Assembly: GCA_019359155.1 (NCBI GenBank)
Contig: JAHHHV010000069.1
Location: forward strand, 82,931 to 146,930
Length of the DNA stretch: 64,000 bases
DNA from: Pegethrix bostrychoides GSE-TBD4-15B
GTDB taxonomy: Bacteria; Cyanobacteriota; Cyanobacteriia; Elainellales; Elainellaceae
Direction: 5' to 3'
The number at the start of each line of letters is the position of its first letter. The stretch's first letter is position 1. Positions 25,869-35,860 of the stretch are shown here, in pieces. The position numbers and the translations under genes were made by a program. The notes beneath the pieces were generated by a model. That model worked only from the letters and a program-made list of their open reading frames with translations. It had not been told where the DNA came from and did no database searches.

Positions 25869-27344
25869 CTATTTGTGCCGAACGAACTCATAGATTTTTA
25901 AGTAGTCAGTCCCAGGATTTTTCCAAGAATAATCGTAGGCCATGCCCTGCTTCATCAATAGCCGAAACTCTTGTGGATAGCTGTGCCACAGTCCAATCGC
26001 TCGATCCATCGCCGACTCTAGCGCCTGCTGATCGGTCTGGTAGAACACATAGCCGTTGCGCTCTTTCGGCAGATGCGTCTGGTCGTGATCGCGGTCGAAG
26101 ACGGTATTGGCTAAGCCACCGACACAGCGCACGATCGGAATTGTGCCGTATCGTAGGCCGATCATTTGGGTCAGGCCGCAGGGTTCGTAGTTGCTAGGCA
26201 CGATGATCAGATCTGCTCCGGCATAGATCAAATGCGACAGCTCTTCGTTGAAGCCTAGCTCTAGATGCACGTCTGGGTTGTCATTCAAGAAGTCTTTCTC
26301 ATGCCAGAACCACTGGTTAATTCCAGCTTCGGTGGCGGAACCAAGCAGCACAAACTGAGCGCTGCGCTGCATGGCGTAGTAGATAGCGTGATGCACCAAA
26401 TGCACGCCCTTTTGATCATCTAGTCGGCCAATAAAGCAGATCAGCGGATGCTTAGAGTCCCGCAGCAGCAGACGTTCGCGCAGGGCTTTTTTGTTTTTCT
26501 GCTTGTCGTCTATTTTATCTTGGCTGTAGTTGTAGGGAATATAGCGATCGACCTCTGGATTCCAAACGTCGTAGTCAATGCCGTTGAGAATGCCGCCAAA
26601 TTTGTTTTGATGAAGCTCCAGGGTATGACCCAAACCATAGCCAAACTCGCCATAGTGAGCCTCCCAAGCGTGGTTTGGCGAAACAGTCGTGACAAAGTTA
26701 GAGTAGACAATGCCGCCCTTCATAAAGTTGAGCGCAAACGGATTAAAGTTATCTCGCATCCGGCTGTACTCAAAGTAATATTCTGGGTTATTCAAACCCG
26801 TTGCTGCCAGCACATCCGCACCCGACATTCCTTGATGCTTGAAGTTGTGGATTGTGTAACAGACCCGCTGGTAGGCTAAGCCGTGATGCTTGTAAATTTC
26901 ATACAGCAGCACCGGAATTAAGCCGGTCTGCCAGTCGTGACAATGGATAATATCTGGCTTCTTGCTGCTCTGCTGCAAAAACTCTAGCGCTGCTTTGCTA
27001 AAAAACGCAAAACGCATGTAGTCATCATGCGCCCCGTACACGCAGCCCCGGTTGAAGAAATTATCCTGCGAATGCGGCTCAATAAAAAAGCACTGCCGCC
27101 CATGCACCCAGCCGCAGAACACCGTGCAGTAAATCGCTGCGTCGTACCAGGGCACGCGCAGATCGCGGTAGGCTTCGTGCAGCCCCCAGATCTGGTCGTA
27201 ACGCATACAGTCATACTTCGGCAGGACAATTTCGACTGTATGACCTCGAATTTCCAGCTCTCGGCTCAGCCCGTAAACCACATCGCCTAAGCCTCCGGCT
27301 TTGATCACGGGAGCACATTCAGAGGCAACCTGCACGATGTACAT
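25869..27344 (-). CDS. glgA2: Glycogen synthase, second isoform (GlgA2 type)
   Basis: A 491-residue GT5 glucosyltransferase that extends alpha-1,4-glucan from ADP-glucose. It has the ADP-glucose-binding KAGGLGDV (Lys15), HCHDWQTGLIP, the GT-B linker and the C-terminal catalytic motif EPCGLTQMIGLRYGTIPIVR. The N-terminal KAGGLGDVVYGLSRELEIRG form distinguishes the GlgA2-type cyanobacterial isoform from GlgA1 at 28515-29981. The start at 27344 has a GAGGAGT site. It is the last gene of a glgA1-trpD-glgA2 run on the minus strand, 84 bases after trpD, and ends at a shared hairpin. Confidence 0.93.
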   Translation of the reverse strand: MYIVQVASECAPVIKAGGLGDVVYGLSRELEIRGHTVEIVLPKYDCMRYDQIWGLHEAYRDLRVPWYDAAIYCTVFCGWVHGRQCFFIEPHSQDNFFNRGCVYGAHDDYMRFAFFSKAALEFLQQSSKKPDIIHCHDWQTGLIPVLLYEIYKHHGLAYQRVCYTIHNFKHQGMSGADVLAATGLNNPEYYFEYSRMRDNFNPFALNFMKGGIVYSNFVTTVSPNHAWEAHYGEFGYGLGHTLELHQNKFGGILNGIDYDVWNPEVDRYIPYNYSQDKIDDKQKNKKALRERLLLRDSKHPLICFIGRLDDQKGVHLVHHAIYYAMQRSAQFVLLGSATEAGINQWFWHEKDFLNDNPDVHLELGFNEELSHLIYAGADLIIVPSNYEPCGLTQMIGLRYGTIPIVRCVGGLANTVFDRDHDQTHLPKERNGYVFYQTDQQALESAMDRAIGLWHSYPQEFRLLMKQGMAYDYSWKNPGTDYLKIYEFVRHK

Positions 27345-27428
27345 TTTTACTCCTCACTCAGGAAAAATTGCTTGAAAAAATATCGAGACAATAGCTGCCA
27401 GACTTAAATTCTCTGCGCCAATCGCACT

Positions 27429-28511
27429 CTACTCCAAAAAGCTGCCCAATTCCTCTACCTTTTGCCATGCTGTACCGCTTGCCAAAATCTCTTTTGCCAG
27501 AGTCACGCCTGCGGCGTAGGTTTGGGTGCGGTCTGCCAGGGCAGGAACGGCACCCCCAACGGCCAAAGCTAGCGCTGCATTCACGGCCACTGCATCCTGC
27601 TGAGCGGCTGTGCCTTGACCTTGCAGTACGGCCTGCAATATCGCGGCGTTGTCACTAACTTCGCCGCCGCGCAAGGCTGCCAGCGGAGCAGGCATCACCC
27701 CCAGCGCTTCAGGATCGATTGCCAGCGGCTGGATCTGCCCGTTTGACAGAATTGCCAGATCGGTCGGCTGAGCTAGCCCCACTTCGTCAAGTCGCTCGCG
27801 GCCATGCAGCACGATCGCCTCCGGGCGACCCAAAATTTGCAGCGCCTCGGCCACCGTCTGCACCACGCCCGCTTCAAACACGCCCATCACCTGTCCGGTA
27901 ATCGGCAGTGGGTTGACCAATGGCCCCAGCAGATTAAACACCGTGCGGACTTTCAGGCTTTTGCGAACCGGAGCTAGCGGTTTTAGCGCCGGATGCCAGC
28001 CCGGAGCAAACAGAAACGTAATCCCCACCTCGCGCACCGCCGCCGCAATTCGAGCCGGGTCAGCCGTCAGATTAATCCCTAGCGCCTCCAGCACATCTGC
28101 CGAGCCAACCTTGCTAGAAGCCGAGCGATTGCCGTGTTTGGCCACCGCAATGCCAGCTGCTGCCGCCACAAACGCCGCCGCCGTGGAGATGTTGAAGGTT
28201 GAGGAGCGGTCGCCGCCTGTGCCGCAGGTGTCAATCAAGGGAGTCGGTAAATCGGTGAGCAGCAAGCCTTTGGAGCGCGACTGAGATTGCAGTACCTGCG
28301 CCATACCCGCCAGCTCTGAGGCCGCCAGCCCTTTCATTTGCAGCGACGTCAAAATCGCCCCAGACAGCAGCTCCGGAATTGACTCGCTCAGCCAGCCCTG
28401 CATGAGTGCCGCCGACTGATCCAGGCTGAGCGACTGCCGATCCATCAACTGCTGCAACAGCAGCGACCAATCGGTATCCGGCGTTTCAATCAGAGAAGTA
28501 GAATCACTCAT
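27429..28511 (-). CDS. trpD: Anthranilate phosphoribosyltransferase
   Basis: A 360-residue enzyme of tryptophan synthesis joining anthranilate and PRPP. The PRPP/Mg site DTCGTGGD lies at 94-101, followed by [38 protein letters not shown] and [19 protein letters not shown], all characteristic. Its ATG is three bases after the glgA1 stop, so the two are surely cotranscribed and probably translationally coupled. No other trp gene is in the window, which is usual for cyanobacteria with scattered trp genes. The pairing with two glycogen synthases is the odd point. Confidence 0.96.
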   Translation of the reverse strand: MSDSTSLIETPDTDWSLLLQQLMDRQSLSLDQSAALMQGWLSESIPELLSGAILTSLQMKGLAASELAGMAQVLQSQSRSKGLLLTDLPTPLIDTCGTGGDRSSTFNISTAAAFVAAAAGIAVAKHGNRSASSKVGSADVLEALGINLTADPARIAAAVREVGITFLFAPGWHPALKPLAPVRKSLKVRTVFNLLGPLVNPLPITGQVMGVFEAGVVQTVAEALQILGRPEAIVLHGRERLDEVGLAQPTDLAILSNGQIQPLAIDPEALGVMPAPLAALRGGEVSDNAAILQAVLQGQGTAAQQDAVAVNAALALAVGGAVPALADRTQTYAAGVTLAKEILASGTAWQKVEELGSFLE

Positions 28512-28514
28512 GCC

Positions 28515-29981
28515 CTAACGCACCAGTTCCGGACGGCGATCTTCAGGCTTTTCGTCAGGCTTGCTGGATTTCCCGTCCGGTTGAGCAGGCGCAGCGGCTT
28601 CGGCAGGTAACCCGAGCAGATTGCGGTAGAGGCTGATATAGTCGTGAGCCGATTTCGTCCAGCTAAAGTCCTGCGCCATGCCCCGCCGCTGTAGCTCACG
28701 CCACTGATCTTTGAACTGGAACGCCTCCCAAGCCCGCACCATACAGGTGTAGAGATCCAGCGGCTCGTAGCGATCAAAGCAGTAGCCTGTGCCCGTGGCT
28801 TTGGCTGGCTCAAAATGCTGCACCGTGTCTACCAAGCCGCCCGTGCGTCGCACAATCGGCACGCAGCCGTAGCGCAGCGCCAGCATTTGGCTAATGCCAC
28901 AGGGTTCAAACCGCGAAGGCATTAAAAAGGCATCTGATCCGGCGTAGATGCGGCGCGCCAGCGTGTCATTATGCAGCAGGTAGGCCGAAACTCGTCCCGG
29001 ATAGCGCGAGGCAATCTGCCAGAGCTGCGTTTCGTAGTAGCGGTCGCCCGTCCCAAGTACCACAAACTGCGCGTTGGTGTAGGAAACAAACCGATCCATC
29101 ATTTGTAGAATCAGATCTAACCCTTTCTGCTCCACCAGCCGCGACACCATCCCCACCAAAAAGGCACCAGAGTTTACCTCCAGCCCCAGTTCCTCTTGCA
29201 GCGTCACCTTGTTGGCAGAGCGCTGATCGAGCGTATCCGGTGTGAAGTTCTGGGTGATTACCCGGTCGGTGGCCGGATTGTAGAGGTCGCGGTCGATGCC
29301 GTTGAGGATACCGGAAGTTTTGCCGCTAATAAACGACAGCAGCCCGTCCAGCCCTTCGCCGTAGGCCGGGGTTTTGATCTGCTCGGCGTAGGTGGGTGAG
29401 ACAGTGGTTACCCAGTCGGCAAACTGCACGGCGGCGGCCATCGTGTTGTGGCCTTCCATATACCAGGGGCACCAGGTCATCTGATCCAAGCGCCAGCGCC
29501 AAGGTCCCTGATAGGCAAAGTTGTGAATTGTGAAAATTGTCTTGATATCGGGCGTTTGGTGCAGCCAGACCGGAATCATGCCCGTGTGCCAGTCGTGGCA
29601 ATGCACAATTTCGGGTCGCCAGTCGTAGTTCCAGCAGAATTCAGCGGCTCCGTTGGCAAACAGCGTGAACCGCCAATCTTCGTCTTCGCCAGAGTAGACC
29701 CGGCGTGGCAGAAAGGAAGGGTGGCCAAACAGATAGAGCGGCACGTCGGTTCCGGGCAAGACCGACTCGTAGACGCTAAACTCCTGAAACATCGCCGTGC
29801 CTGACCAGACGGGCTTGGCCGGGATCTTCATTTTGTCGGGCAGGAAGCCGTAGTAGGGCAGAAAAATGCGGACATCATGCCCCATTTTGCGGAGCACCTT
29901 CGGCAAGGCTCCTACCACATCTCCCATGCCGCCGACCTTAGCGACGGGAACGGCTTCTGCTGCAACAAACAAAATTCGCAT
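28515..29981 (-). CDS. glgA1: Glycogen synthase, main isoform (GlgA1 type)
   Basis: A 488-residue GT5 enzyme. It begins [20 protein letters not shown] (substrate Lys15), followed by [47 protein letters not shown] and [20 protein letters not shown], a close match to cyanobacterial GlgA1. A proline- and lysine-rich tail of about 30 residues ([20 protein letters not shown]) follows the conserved end and is unusual. ATG 29981 is chosen because the family N-terminus starts there and an AGAGA site precedes it; the frame is open further upstream without similarity. First gene of the glgA1-trpD-glgA2 run. Confidence 0.95.
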   Translation of the reverse strand: MRILFVAAEAVPVAKVGGMGDVVGALPKVLRKMGHDVRIFLPYYGFLPDKMKIPAKPVWSGTAMFQEFSVYESVLPGTDVPLYLFGHPSFLPRRVYSGEDEDWRFTLFANGAAEFCWNYDWRPEIVHCHDWHTGMIPVWLHQTPDIKTIFTIHNFAYQGPWRWRLDQMTWCPWYMEGHNTMAAAVQFADWVTTVSPTYAEQIKTPAYGEGLDGLLSFISGKTSGILNGIDRDLYNPATDRVITQNFTPDTLDQRSANKVTLQEELGLEVNSGAFLVGMVSRLVEQKGLDLILQMMDRFVSYTNAQFVVLGTGDRYYETQLWQIASRYPGRVSAYLLHNDTLARRIYAGSDAFLMPSRFEPCGISQMLALRYGCVPIVRRTGGLVDTVQHFEPAKATGTGYCFDRYEPLDLYTCMVRAWEAFQFKDQWRELQRRGMAQDFSWTKSAHDYISLYRNLLGLPAEAAAPAQPDGKSSKPDEKPEDRRPELVR

Positions 29982-30361
29982 ATTAATTCTCTCGTAAGTT
30001 CCCTGAGGTTGGGTCAATCTAGCCTTCAGTCCCTGCATTTCATCCTGCATCTCACAGCTTGATTGACGCTCAATCTTTGCTGGCGACCCCACCCTAAATT
30101 TACAACAAAGCCTCTCCAAAAATTTTCTGGATTTTCGCTCAGTCACAGCTGCTGCCCCAGCGAAAGCTGTTGATCAGTCCGCAGCTCAAGCGATAGGCCG
30201 GATGGTTTATTAAAAATTTATCAAAACTTTTCCCGGTCGCCCTAGATGGCCACTATGCTGAACCTATGCTTGACTTACGCTGAATTGATTAGGAAAGTCA
30301 GACTGAGGGCTAGACTGGAAACTGAGCTACACAGGACGATTGTACGGACGACTGAAGTGAG
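29982..30361. other. Divergent spacer between glgA1 and the ComFB-family gene
   Basis: About 380 bp carrying both promoters. An A+T-rich block (about 30205-30230) is the only notable composition change. No RNA gene, repeat or convincing open frame is seen. Confidence 0.5.
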
Positions 30362-30931
30362 GTGGGCGTGAGTATCTATAAGAACGTTATGGAGCTATTG
30401 GTTGAGGAGGAGGTCGCGGTTCAGTTTAAGGCTCTCTCCCCCAAAGTCGCCACCTATGTCAATCAGGTTGAGTGGGTGGCCTATGCGCTGAATCAGCTGC
30501 CGCCCCTCTATGCGACCAGCGAGAAAGGCTTGCACCATCAAATGCAGCGCGGTAGAGCCAAGCATAGCGCTGAAATTAAGCAAGCTGTGGGACGGGCACT
30601 GGCCGCAATCCGCCGTGACCCGCTCCGCTCCTCGGTGCCGTTGGAGTCGCCATTTGCCCCCTTTCGGGAGGTGCTGCTGCGCCTGCGCGCTTTGCTAAGA
30701 AATGAGCAGCTGGAGTGGGACATGATCCCGCTGGCCGTTGAGCAGGCAATTACGCATCAGCCGCACCCCCAGCGACAGGCCGCTGCCGTCCAAAGATCGA
30801 CGAGCTACAGTCCGGTGACTGAAGCCCCGCAGGTGGCTGCACCGCCAACCCCGCGCGCCACGACTATTTCGCGGCCTGCGGTACAAGAAGAGAATTTTGG
30901 CTGGGACGATCCGCTCTACAACCCTCGCTAA
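30362..30931 (+). CDS. ComFB-family protein
   Basis: A 189-residue protein whose first 85 residues (SIYKNVMELLVEEEVAVQFK, VNQVEWVAYALNQLPPLYAT, KHSAEIKQAVGRALAAIRRD) form the late-competence ComFB domain. In cyanobacteria, ComFB-type proteins (for example CdgR) have been described as cyclic di-nucleotide receptors affecting cell size or motility, so a signalling role is likely. The remainder is a proline/glutamine-rich linker and an acidic end, ENFGWDDPLYNPR. Starts at GTG 30362 and GTG 30368 are both possible; the second is better spaced from TGAGG. It converges on the UPF0182 gene, 31 bases away. Confidence 0.78.
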   Translation: MGVSIYKNVMELLVEEEVAVQFKALSPKVATYVNQVEWVAYALNQLPPLYATSEKGLHHQMQRGRAKHSAEIKQAVGRALAAIRRDPLRSSVPLESPFAPFREVLLRLRALLRNEQLEWDMIPLAVEQAITHQPHPQRQAAAVQRSTSYSPVTEAPQVAAPPTPRATTISRPAVQEENFGWDDPLYNPR

Positions 30932-30962
30932 GCTGCCTTCTGGATCTAGGAACATCTGAAGT

Positions 30963-33900
30963 CTAGAGTTCAGGCTCAGGCGGCTCCGTGGTTCGCAGAA
31001 TTGGAGCTTCGGTATCGTCAGCCTCCAAGAAAATGGCGTTCAGCGCGCCTTCGAGCGTCTCGGCCATTACGATTCGGCTGCCATAGACTGCAATCACCCG
31101 CACCAGTGTCGGGATCTGATTTTGTTCGGCAATCAGGTACAGCGGCTCGATATACAGCAGCGACTGCTCGATAGGAATCACGATCAGATTGCCCTGTGCT
31201 GCCCGCGATCCCCGGCGATTCCACAGCGAGATCCGCTCCGAGATCACCGGATCCTGGTTGATCCGGGCTTCAATTTGTTCAGGTCCAAACACCAGCTCCT
31301 GCTTCGGGAAGATGTAGAGCAAAATTTTGCCATACTGATTGCCGTCCGAGCGAGCTGCCGTCCAGGCAATCAGGTTGTTGCGCTGGGCAGGCGTAAAAGG
31401 TTGCAGCAGCACAAACTCCTCGCTGCTAGCAATTGGCAGCTTCATGATCAGGTAGTAGGGATCCACCACCTGCTGCTCGCTGTTGTAGATTTCGTTGGGG
31501 GCCCGCCACTGGTCTTCGCGGTTGTAGAAGACAATCGGGTCAGTCATGTGGTAAGTCATCAGCTGGTTGGCCTGCACGCGCAGATAGTCCTGCGGGTATC
31601 GGACATGCTGACGCAGCGCCAGCGGCATGTCAGAGAGCGGTCGAAAAATGTTGGGGAAGATGCGGCTCCAGGCTTGAATCACCGGATCTTGCGGGTCGGC
31701 AATATAGAACGTAACTGAGCCATGATAGGCATCCACCAGGACTTTGACTGAGTTGCGAATGTAGTTGAAGTCGTTGTCAAGCGGGTCAGAATAAGGGTAG
31801 CGGTCACTGGTTGTATAGGCATCAATCATCCAGTAGAGATAGCTATCGTCAGCCTGACTCGCCTGACCCGCCTGACCCGCCTGCGGAGACTGGTGCTGCC
31901 ACTGCTTGTTGCCCGTATCTGCCACCACCAGATAAGGGTCGCTGTCGTAGCGTAAAAACGGGGCGATGGTCTTGATCCGCTCGTTAATGTTGCGGCGGAA
32001 CAGCAGCTTGCTCTGAGGCGTAAAGTCGTCTGTGAACAGCATCTGCCAGTCTTTGAGGTGCTTGGCGTAGAGCAGGCGCTGGGCTAAGTTGCCAATACTG
32101 ACTCCGTCCCAACCGTCGTAACGGTTGTAGACGTTATCGCTGCCGCTGGGGTAGTCTAGCTCCTCCAGGCGCGTCTGGGTCATGACGTAGGTATCGGTGA
32201 GTTCGCCAAAATAGATCCGAGGCTTGCCGGTAGGGAGAGCGCCGCGAATGCGCGGATCTTCGGTCGTTTCGATGCCGCGAATCAAATAGTCAGGTAGCCC
32301 GCCCTCAGCCACCCGATTCACGGGGCTGACCGTAAAACCATAGCCATGCGTATAGACAAGATGCTGATTCACCCAGGTTTGAGCGGCGGCAGGCACAGCG
32401 CTGTAGTCCAGCTCACGCGCCGCGATCAGCACCTGCTGCTGGATCGTCTGGCCTGCTTCGTTGGGCAAGCTATAGCGATCAATATCGGCATCTGGAAATT
32501 CGTAGTAGAGCCGAATCCGCTGAAGCTGGCGGTTGGTTTCCAGCAGCGGGCGTTTGTCCCAGAGCCGAATATTTTCAATCGTCAGGTCGTTGGCTTGCAG
32601 CGAGGCGCGCGTCAGATTATCGCTGGGGTTAAAGGTTTCGACCTCGACTTTATCCAGGTTAAAGCCTTGTCGGGTCAGGGCAATGGTGCGCTGAATAAAA
32701 GGCTGCTCTAACTGCAACTCGTTGGGTAAGACAATCAGCTGCTGCACAATCAGCGGCAGCAAGCCCGCTAGCAGCAGCGAAACTAGCAGATAAGCCCCCA
32801 GCCCCCAGCGTAGCGGTGTTAGCAACGATGGTTTGAGCGATGGGGCAGCGGCTTTAGGAGGCAAGTTGGGACGCAAAATCGCCTCACGGTAGCGACGATA
32901 AGACGGAATGCGCTGCTCAAGTTCAGCCAAGACAGAGGGTGAGGCAGGCCGTGAGATAGGAGGTGAGACAGGCCGCGACGAATCCGGTAAATCGCTCAAT
33001 CTAGGCAGCCTGGGCAGTGCAGTGCGCGCCTCCCGCAGCCGGATCGCATGGTTAAACAGCCAGCCAGCAATCGGCAGCGCCGCCAGACTCAGCAGCCTGT
33101 AGACGGGCAGCTGCACTGCTACGCCCGTATAGGCCGCGCCATAGGTCGCGCCAGAAGCGTCATAGAGCAGCTTATAGCGATCCAGCCAGTAGCCGCAGCC
33201 CATCATCAGCACAAGCCAGCCAGCTAGCCAGCAAAGATGCCGCAGCTGACGCGCCGAAAAGCCTGGAAAATAGCCCTGGCTCAGGCTATCTGCCGAGAGC
33301 AAATAGGTCAAGCTGACTGCCAAAAAGCAAAGCGCCGCCAGCCCCAGCAGCCAAAACTCTAGCAGCTCCAATAGCGGCAGCGTAAAGATATAGAACCCGA
33401 CGTCGGTTTCAAATAGCGGCTCGGTGGCGTTAAACGGAATTGAATTCAGCGCCAGCAGCAGCAGATCCCAGCGCTCAGACAGCACCAGCATAAACATCAG
33501 GCTCACTAGCAGCGCCACGACTCGCAGCGTCAGCCGTGGATAGATCAGCAGCAGCAGCGTCATCCCCGCGACCAGCAAGAGCTGCCAGGGCTGAGATAGT
33601 CCGGCTTGCAGCAGGTTCCAGAGCGCGCGCTGGTCAAACTTCAGCGGCACGGGCAGCGTCGTGCTGCGGAGACTGAGATTGGGATGCCAGTGGGTGGCGG
33701 CAATCTGCCCGTAGTAGATCAAGCTAGCGGCCAGAATAGCGCTCAGCAGCAGCACCAGCGGCAGCAGCCTCCAGAGTCGCATTGAGCCAGACCGCTGAGG
33801 CCGCTCAATCTCAAATTCGGGCGACGGCCAAACCTGGCGCTGAGCAATGTCTAGCTGCAGCCCTAGCAGCCCCAGACTGCTGGCAAATACGGCGATACCA

Positions 33901-34073
33901 ATGAAGCCCTGTGTCAGCAGCCGCTTGCCGAACAGCCGGAAGTAGCCAATGGTTGCAAACCAGAAGCTCTCGGCCAGCAGCGCGCTGAGCAGATCGAGCA
34001 GCAGCAGTCCGCCCAGCCCCAACGCTATCACCAGCCCAATCTGCCTGCCCTGCTTCAGCCAAAATTTCTGCAT
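30963..34073 (-). CDS. UPF0182 family large membrane protein
   Basis: A 1036-residue protein. About seven to eight TM segments fill residues 10-330; a last TM (about 440-460) leads into a large, probably extracytoplasmic domain with the family hallmarks YTHGYGFTVSPVNRVAEGGL, PRIYFGELTDTYV, DSDPYLV and a C-terminal DQWRAPNEIY-type region. UPF0182 (COG1615) proteins occur in most cyanobacteria and actinobacteria; function is unknown. A loop contains a short in-frame repeat, QAGQAGQASQ, from a 9 bp DNA repeat. ATG 34073 gives a normal membrane N-terminus, and a 2 x 16 bp tandem repeat lies upstream. Confidence 0.9.
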   Translation of the reverse strand: MQKFWLKQGRQIGLVIALGLGGLLLLDLLSALLAESFWFATIGYFRLFGKRLLTQGFIGIAVFASSLGLLGLQLDIAQRQVWPSPEFEIERPQRSGSMRLWRLLPLVLLLSAILAASLIYYGQIAATHWHPNLSLRSTTLPVPLKFDQRALWNLLQAGLSQPWQLLLVAGMTLLLLIYPRLTLRVVALLVSLMFMLVLSERWDLLLLALNSIPFNATEPLFETDVGFYIFTLPLLELLEFWLLGLAALCFLAVSLTYLLSADSLSQGYFPGFSARQLRHLCWLAGWLVLMMGCGYWLDRYKLLYDASGATYGAAYTGVAVQLPVYRLLSLAALPIAGWLFNHAIRLREARTALPRLPRLSDLPDSSRPVSPPISRPASPSVLAELEQRIPSYRRYREAILRPNLPPKAAAPSLKPSLLTPLRWGLGAYLLVSLLLAGLLPLIVQQLIVLPNELQLEQPFIQRTIALTRQGFNLDKVEVETFNPSDNLTRASLQANDLTIENIRLWDKRPLLETNRQLQRIRLYYEFPDADIDRYSLPNEAGQTIQQQVLIAARELDYSAVPAAAQTWVNQHLVYTHGYGFTVSPVNRVAEGGLPDYLIRGIETTEDPRIRGALPTGKPRIYFGELTDTYVMTQTRLEELDYPSGSDNVYNRYDGWDGVSIGNLAQRLLYAKHLKDWQMLFTDDFTPQSKLLFRRNINERIKTIAPFLRYDSDPYLVVADTGNKQWQHQSPQAGQAGQASQADDSYLYWMIDAYTTSDRYPYSDPLDNDFNYIRNSVKVLVDAYHGSVTFYIADPQDPVIQAWSRIFPNIFRPLSDMPLALRQHVRYPQDYLRVQANQLMTYHMTDPIVFYNREDQWRAPNEIYNSEQQVVDPYYLIMKLPIASSEEFVLLQPFTPAQRNNLIAWTAARSDGNQYGKILLYIFPKQELVFGPEQIEARINQDPVISERISLWNRRGSRAAQGNLIVIPIEQSLLYIEPLYLIAEQNQIPTLVRVIAVYGSRIVMAETLEGALNAIFLEADDTEAPILRTTEPPEPEL

Positions 34074-34108
34074 GGCCGATTGTTTAACCTACTCTCGCTG
34101 CAATCATC

Positions 34109-34140
34109 TCTTCAGGATATCTAGTCTTCAGGATATCTGG
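34109..34140. repeat. 2 x 16 bp tandem repeat upstream of the UPF0182 gene
   Basis: TCTTCAGGATATCTAG is followed by TCTTCAGGATATCTGG. It lies 36 bases before the UPF0182 ATG and 28 bases after the end of the preceding gene. Confidence 0.8.
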
Positions 34141-34168
34141 GAATTGCCGACTTCGAGTTCGCCCAGCA

Positions 34169-35770
34169 CTATCCGGCCAGCGCCAAGCCATCCGCTCTCG
34201 GCTCCGAAGCCGCTACCAACGCCGCGCCCTGCCGCAGAATCATCTGCCCCTTGCCAAACGACCTGCCCTCAGCCAAAACCTCAACCTGATGCCCGCGCTC
34301 CATCAGTTCCAGCACCACCGAGCGCGGTAGCGACTGCTCCACAAACAGCTGCCTGCCTCCAGCCCGCTCAGCCACCTGCCAGCGAGGCGCATCCAGTGCC
34401 GCCTGCGGATTTAGCTGATAGTCGCAGAGATTCACCACCATCTGGACATGGCCTTGCGGCTGCATATGCCCACCCATCACGCCAAACGGGCCAAGCGGCT
34501 GGTCGCCCTGCGTCAAAAAGCCAGGAATAATCGTGTGGAACGGGCGCTTTTGAGGCGCGGCACAGTTGGGGTGATCGGGTTGAAGGCTGAAGCCCATGCC
34601 GCGATTTTGTAGGGCAATTCCGGTTTCGGGGATCAAAATGCCGCTGCCGAAGCCTTCGTAGTTTGACTGGATAAACGACACCATCAAGTCTTGATCCGCC
34701 GTTGCCAGGTAGACCGTATCGCCGTGGGGCAGATCAGATGTAGCCTGAATCGCCTGACTGCCAATCTGCTGTCGCCGCCGATCGCTGTAGCTCTTGCTGA
34801 GCAAATGCCGGGTCGCCACCTGCATCCAGTCTGCATCGCTGACATGTTGGTAAACATCGGCAAAGGCCAGCTTCATTGCCTCGATTTGCCAGTGGAAGCT
34901 CTGCGCTGACTCGCGAGGCTGATGCTGCAGCTCGAAGCCTTCCAGCAGGTTCAGCGCCATCAGGGCGGCAATCCCCTGACCGTTGGGCGGAATTTCCCAA
35001 ACTTTCAGGTCGCGGTAATCCACCGAAATTGGCTCCACCCAATCAGCCTGATGCTGCGCCAGATCTGCCGGAGCTAGCCGCCCGCCCGTTTCACTGCCAA
35101 AGGCAATCATCCGCTCAGCTAGCCTGCCCCGATAAAAGCTGTCGCCGCCTGTCGCCGCGATTTCGCGCAGCGTCGCCGCATGAGCCAGACTGCCCCAAAT
35201 CTCTCCGGCACGGGGGGCGCGATCTGATTTAAAGAACACCTGCTTGAACGGCTGAAATTCTGGGGCAGCCAGCGGCAAAAAGGTTGACTCAGCGCTCTGC
35301 CAAGCGCGACTGGTCTCTGGCGACACCGGAAAGCCCTGCTCGGCATACCGAATCGCTGGCTCAAACAGCTGCTCAAACGGCAGCTCGCCCCAGCGTTGCC
35401 AGAGCGCAAACCAGGCCGAGACCGCTCCTGGCACGGTGACGCTCAGCCAGCCCAGCCCTGGCATCTGAGCTAACCCGGCAAATTGCTCCAAGTTCAGCGC
35501 CTGCGGGCTGCGGCCTGAAGCATTCAAGCCGCGCAGCTTGCCGTCCCAGACCAGCGCAAAGGCATCAGAGCCAATCCCGTTGGAGGTAGGCTCTACGACT
35601 GTCAGCGTAATCGCCATGGCAATCGCTGCGTCCACTGCGTTACCGCCCGCCCAGTACATCTCCATGCCTGCCAGAGTTGCTAGCGGCTGACTGGTCGCTG
35701 CCGCAAACCGCTGCCCCATGACCACGCGCCGACCGGAGCTGTAGGGATATGTTGTGAGGCTAAACTGCAT
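34169..35770 (-). CDS. Gamma-glutamyltransferase family protein
   Basis: A 533-residue Ntn-hydrolase. The N-terminal half has MYWAGGNAVDAAIAMAITLT and NGIGSDAFALVWDG; the autoprocessing site is HGDTVYLATAD, with Thr352 the predicted nucleophile of the small subunit. GFGSGILIPETGIALQNRG and GVMGGHMQPQGHVQMVVNL follow as expected. Such enzymes transfer or hydrolyse gamma-glutamyl groups (glutathione), or cleave related acyl bonds; the family is broad, so no symbol is given. There is no signal peptide, in contrast to the periplasmic E. coli enzyme. ATG 35770 is preferred to TTG 35809. Confidence 0.9.
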   Translation of the reverse strand: MQFSLTTYPYSSGRRVVMGQRFAAATSQPLATLAGMEMYWAGGNAVDAAIAMAITLTVVEPTSNGIGSDAFALVWDGKLRGLNASGRSPQALNLEQFAGLAQMPGLGWLSVTVPGAVSAWFALWQRWGELPFEQLFEPAIRYAEQGFPVSPETSRAWQSAESTFLPLAAPEFQPFKQVFFKSDRAPRAGEIWGSLAHAATLREIAATGGDSFYRGRLAERMIAFGSETGGRLAPADLAQHQADWVEPISVDYRDLKVWEIPPNGQGIAALMALNLLEGFELQHQPRESAQSFHWQIEAMKLAFADVYQHVSDADWMQVATRHLLSKSYSDRRRQQIGSQAIQATSDLPHGDTVYLATADQDLMVSFIQSNYEGFGSGILIPETGIALQNRGMGFSLQPDHPNCAAPQKRPFHTIIPGFLTQGDQPLGPFGVMGGHMQPQGHVQMVVNLCDYQLNPQAALDAPRWQVAERAGGRQLFVEQSLPRSVVLELMERGHQVEVLAEGRSFGKGQMILRQGAALVAASEPRADGLALAG

Positions 35771-35860
35771 GGCAGGCGACAAATTAGAATCGACTCGGAA
35801 TTTAGCCAATCGTACAGGCAGGTACTAAGATTTGGAAGAGATTCGCTGGGAAAGGTGGGA

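Noticed and set aside
27340..27365. Yfr1-like small RNA motif (ACTCCTCAC) near glgA2
   Set aside because: It is simply the complement of the glgA2 ribosome binding site region; the flanking hairpins of Yfr1 are absent.
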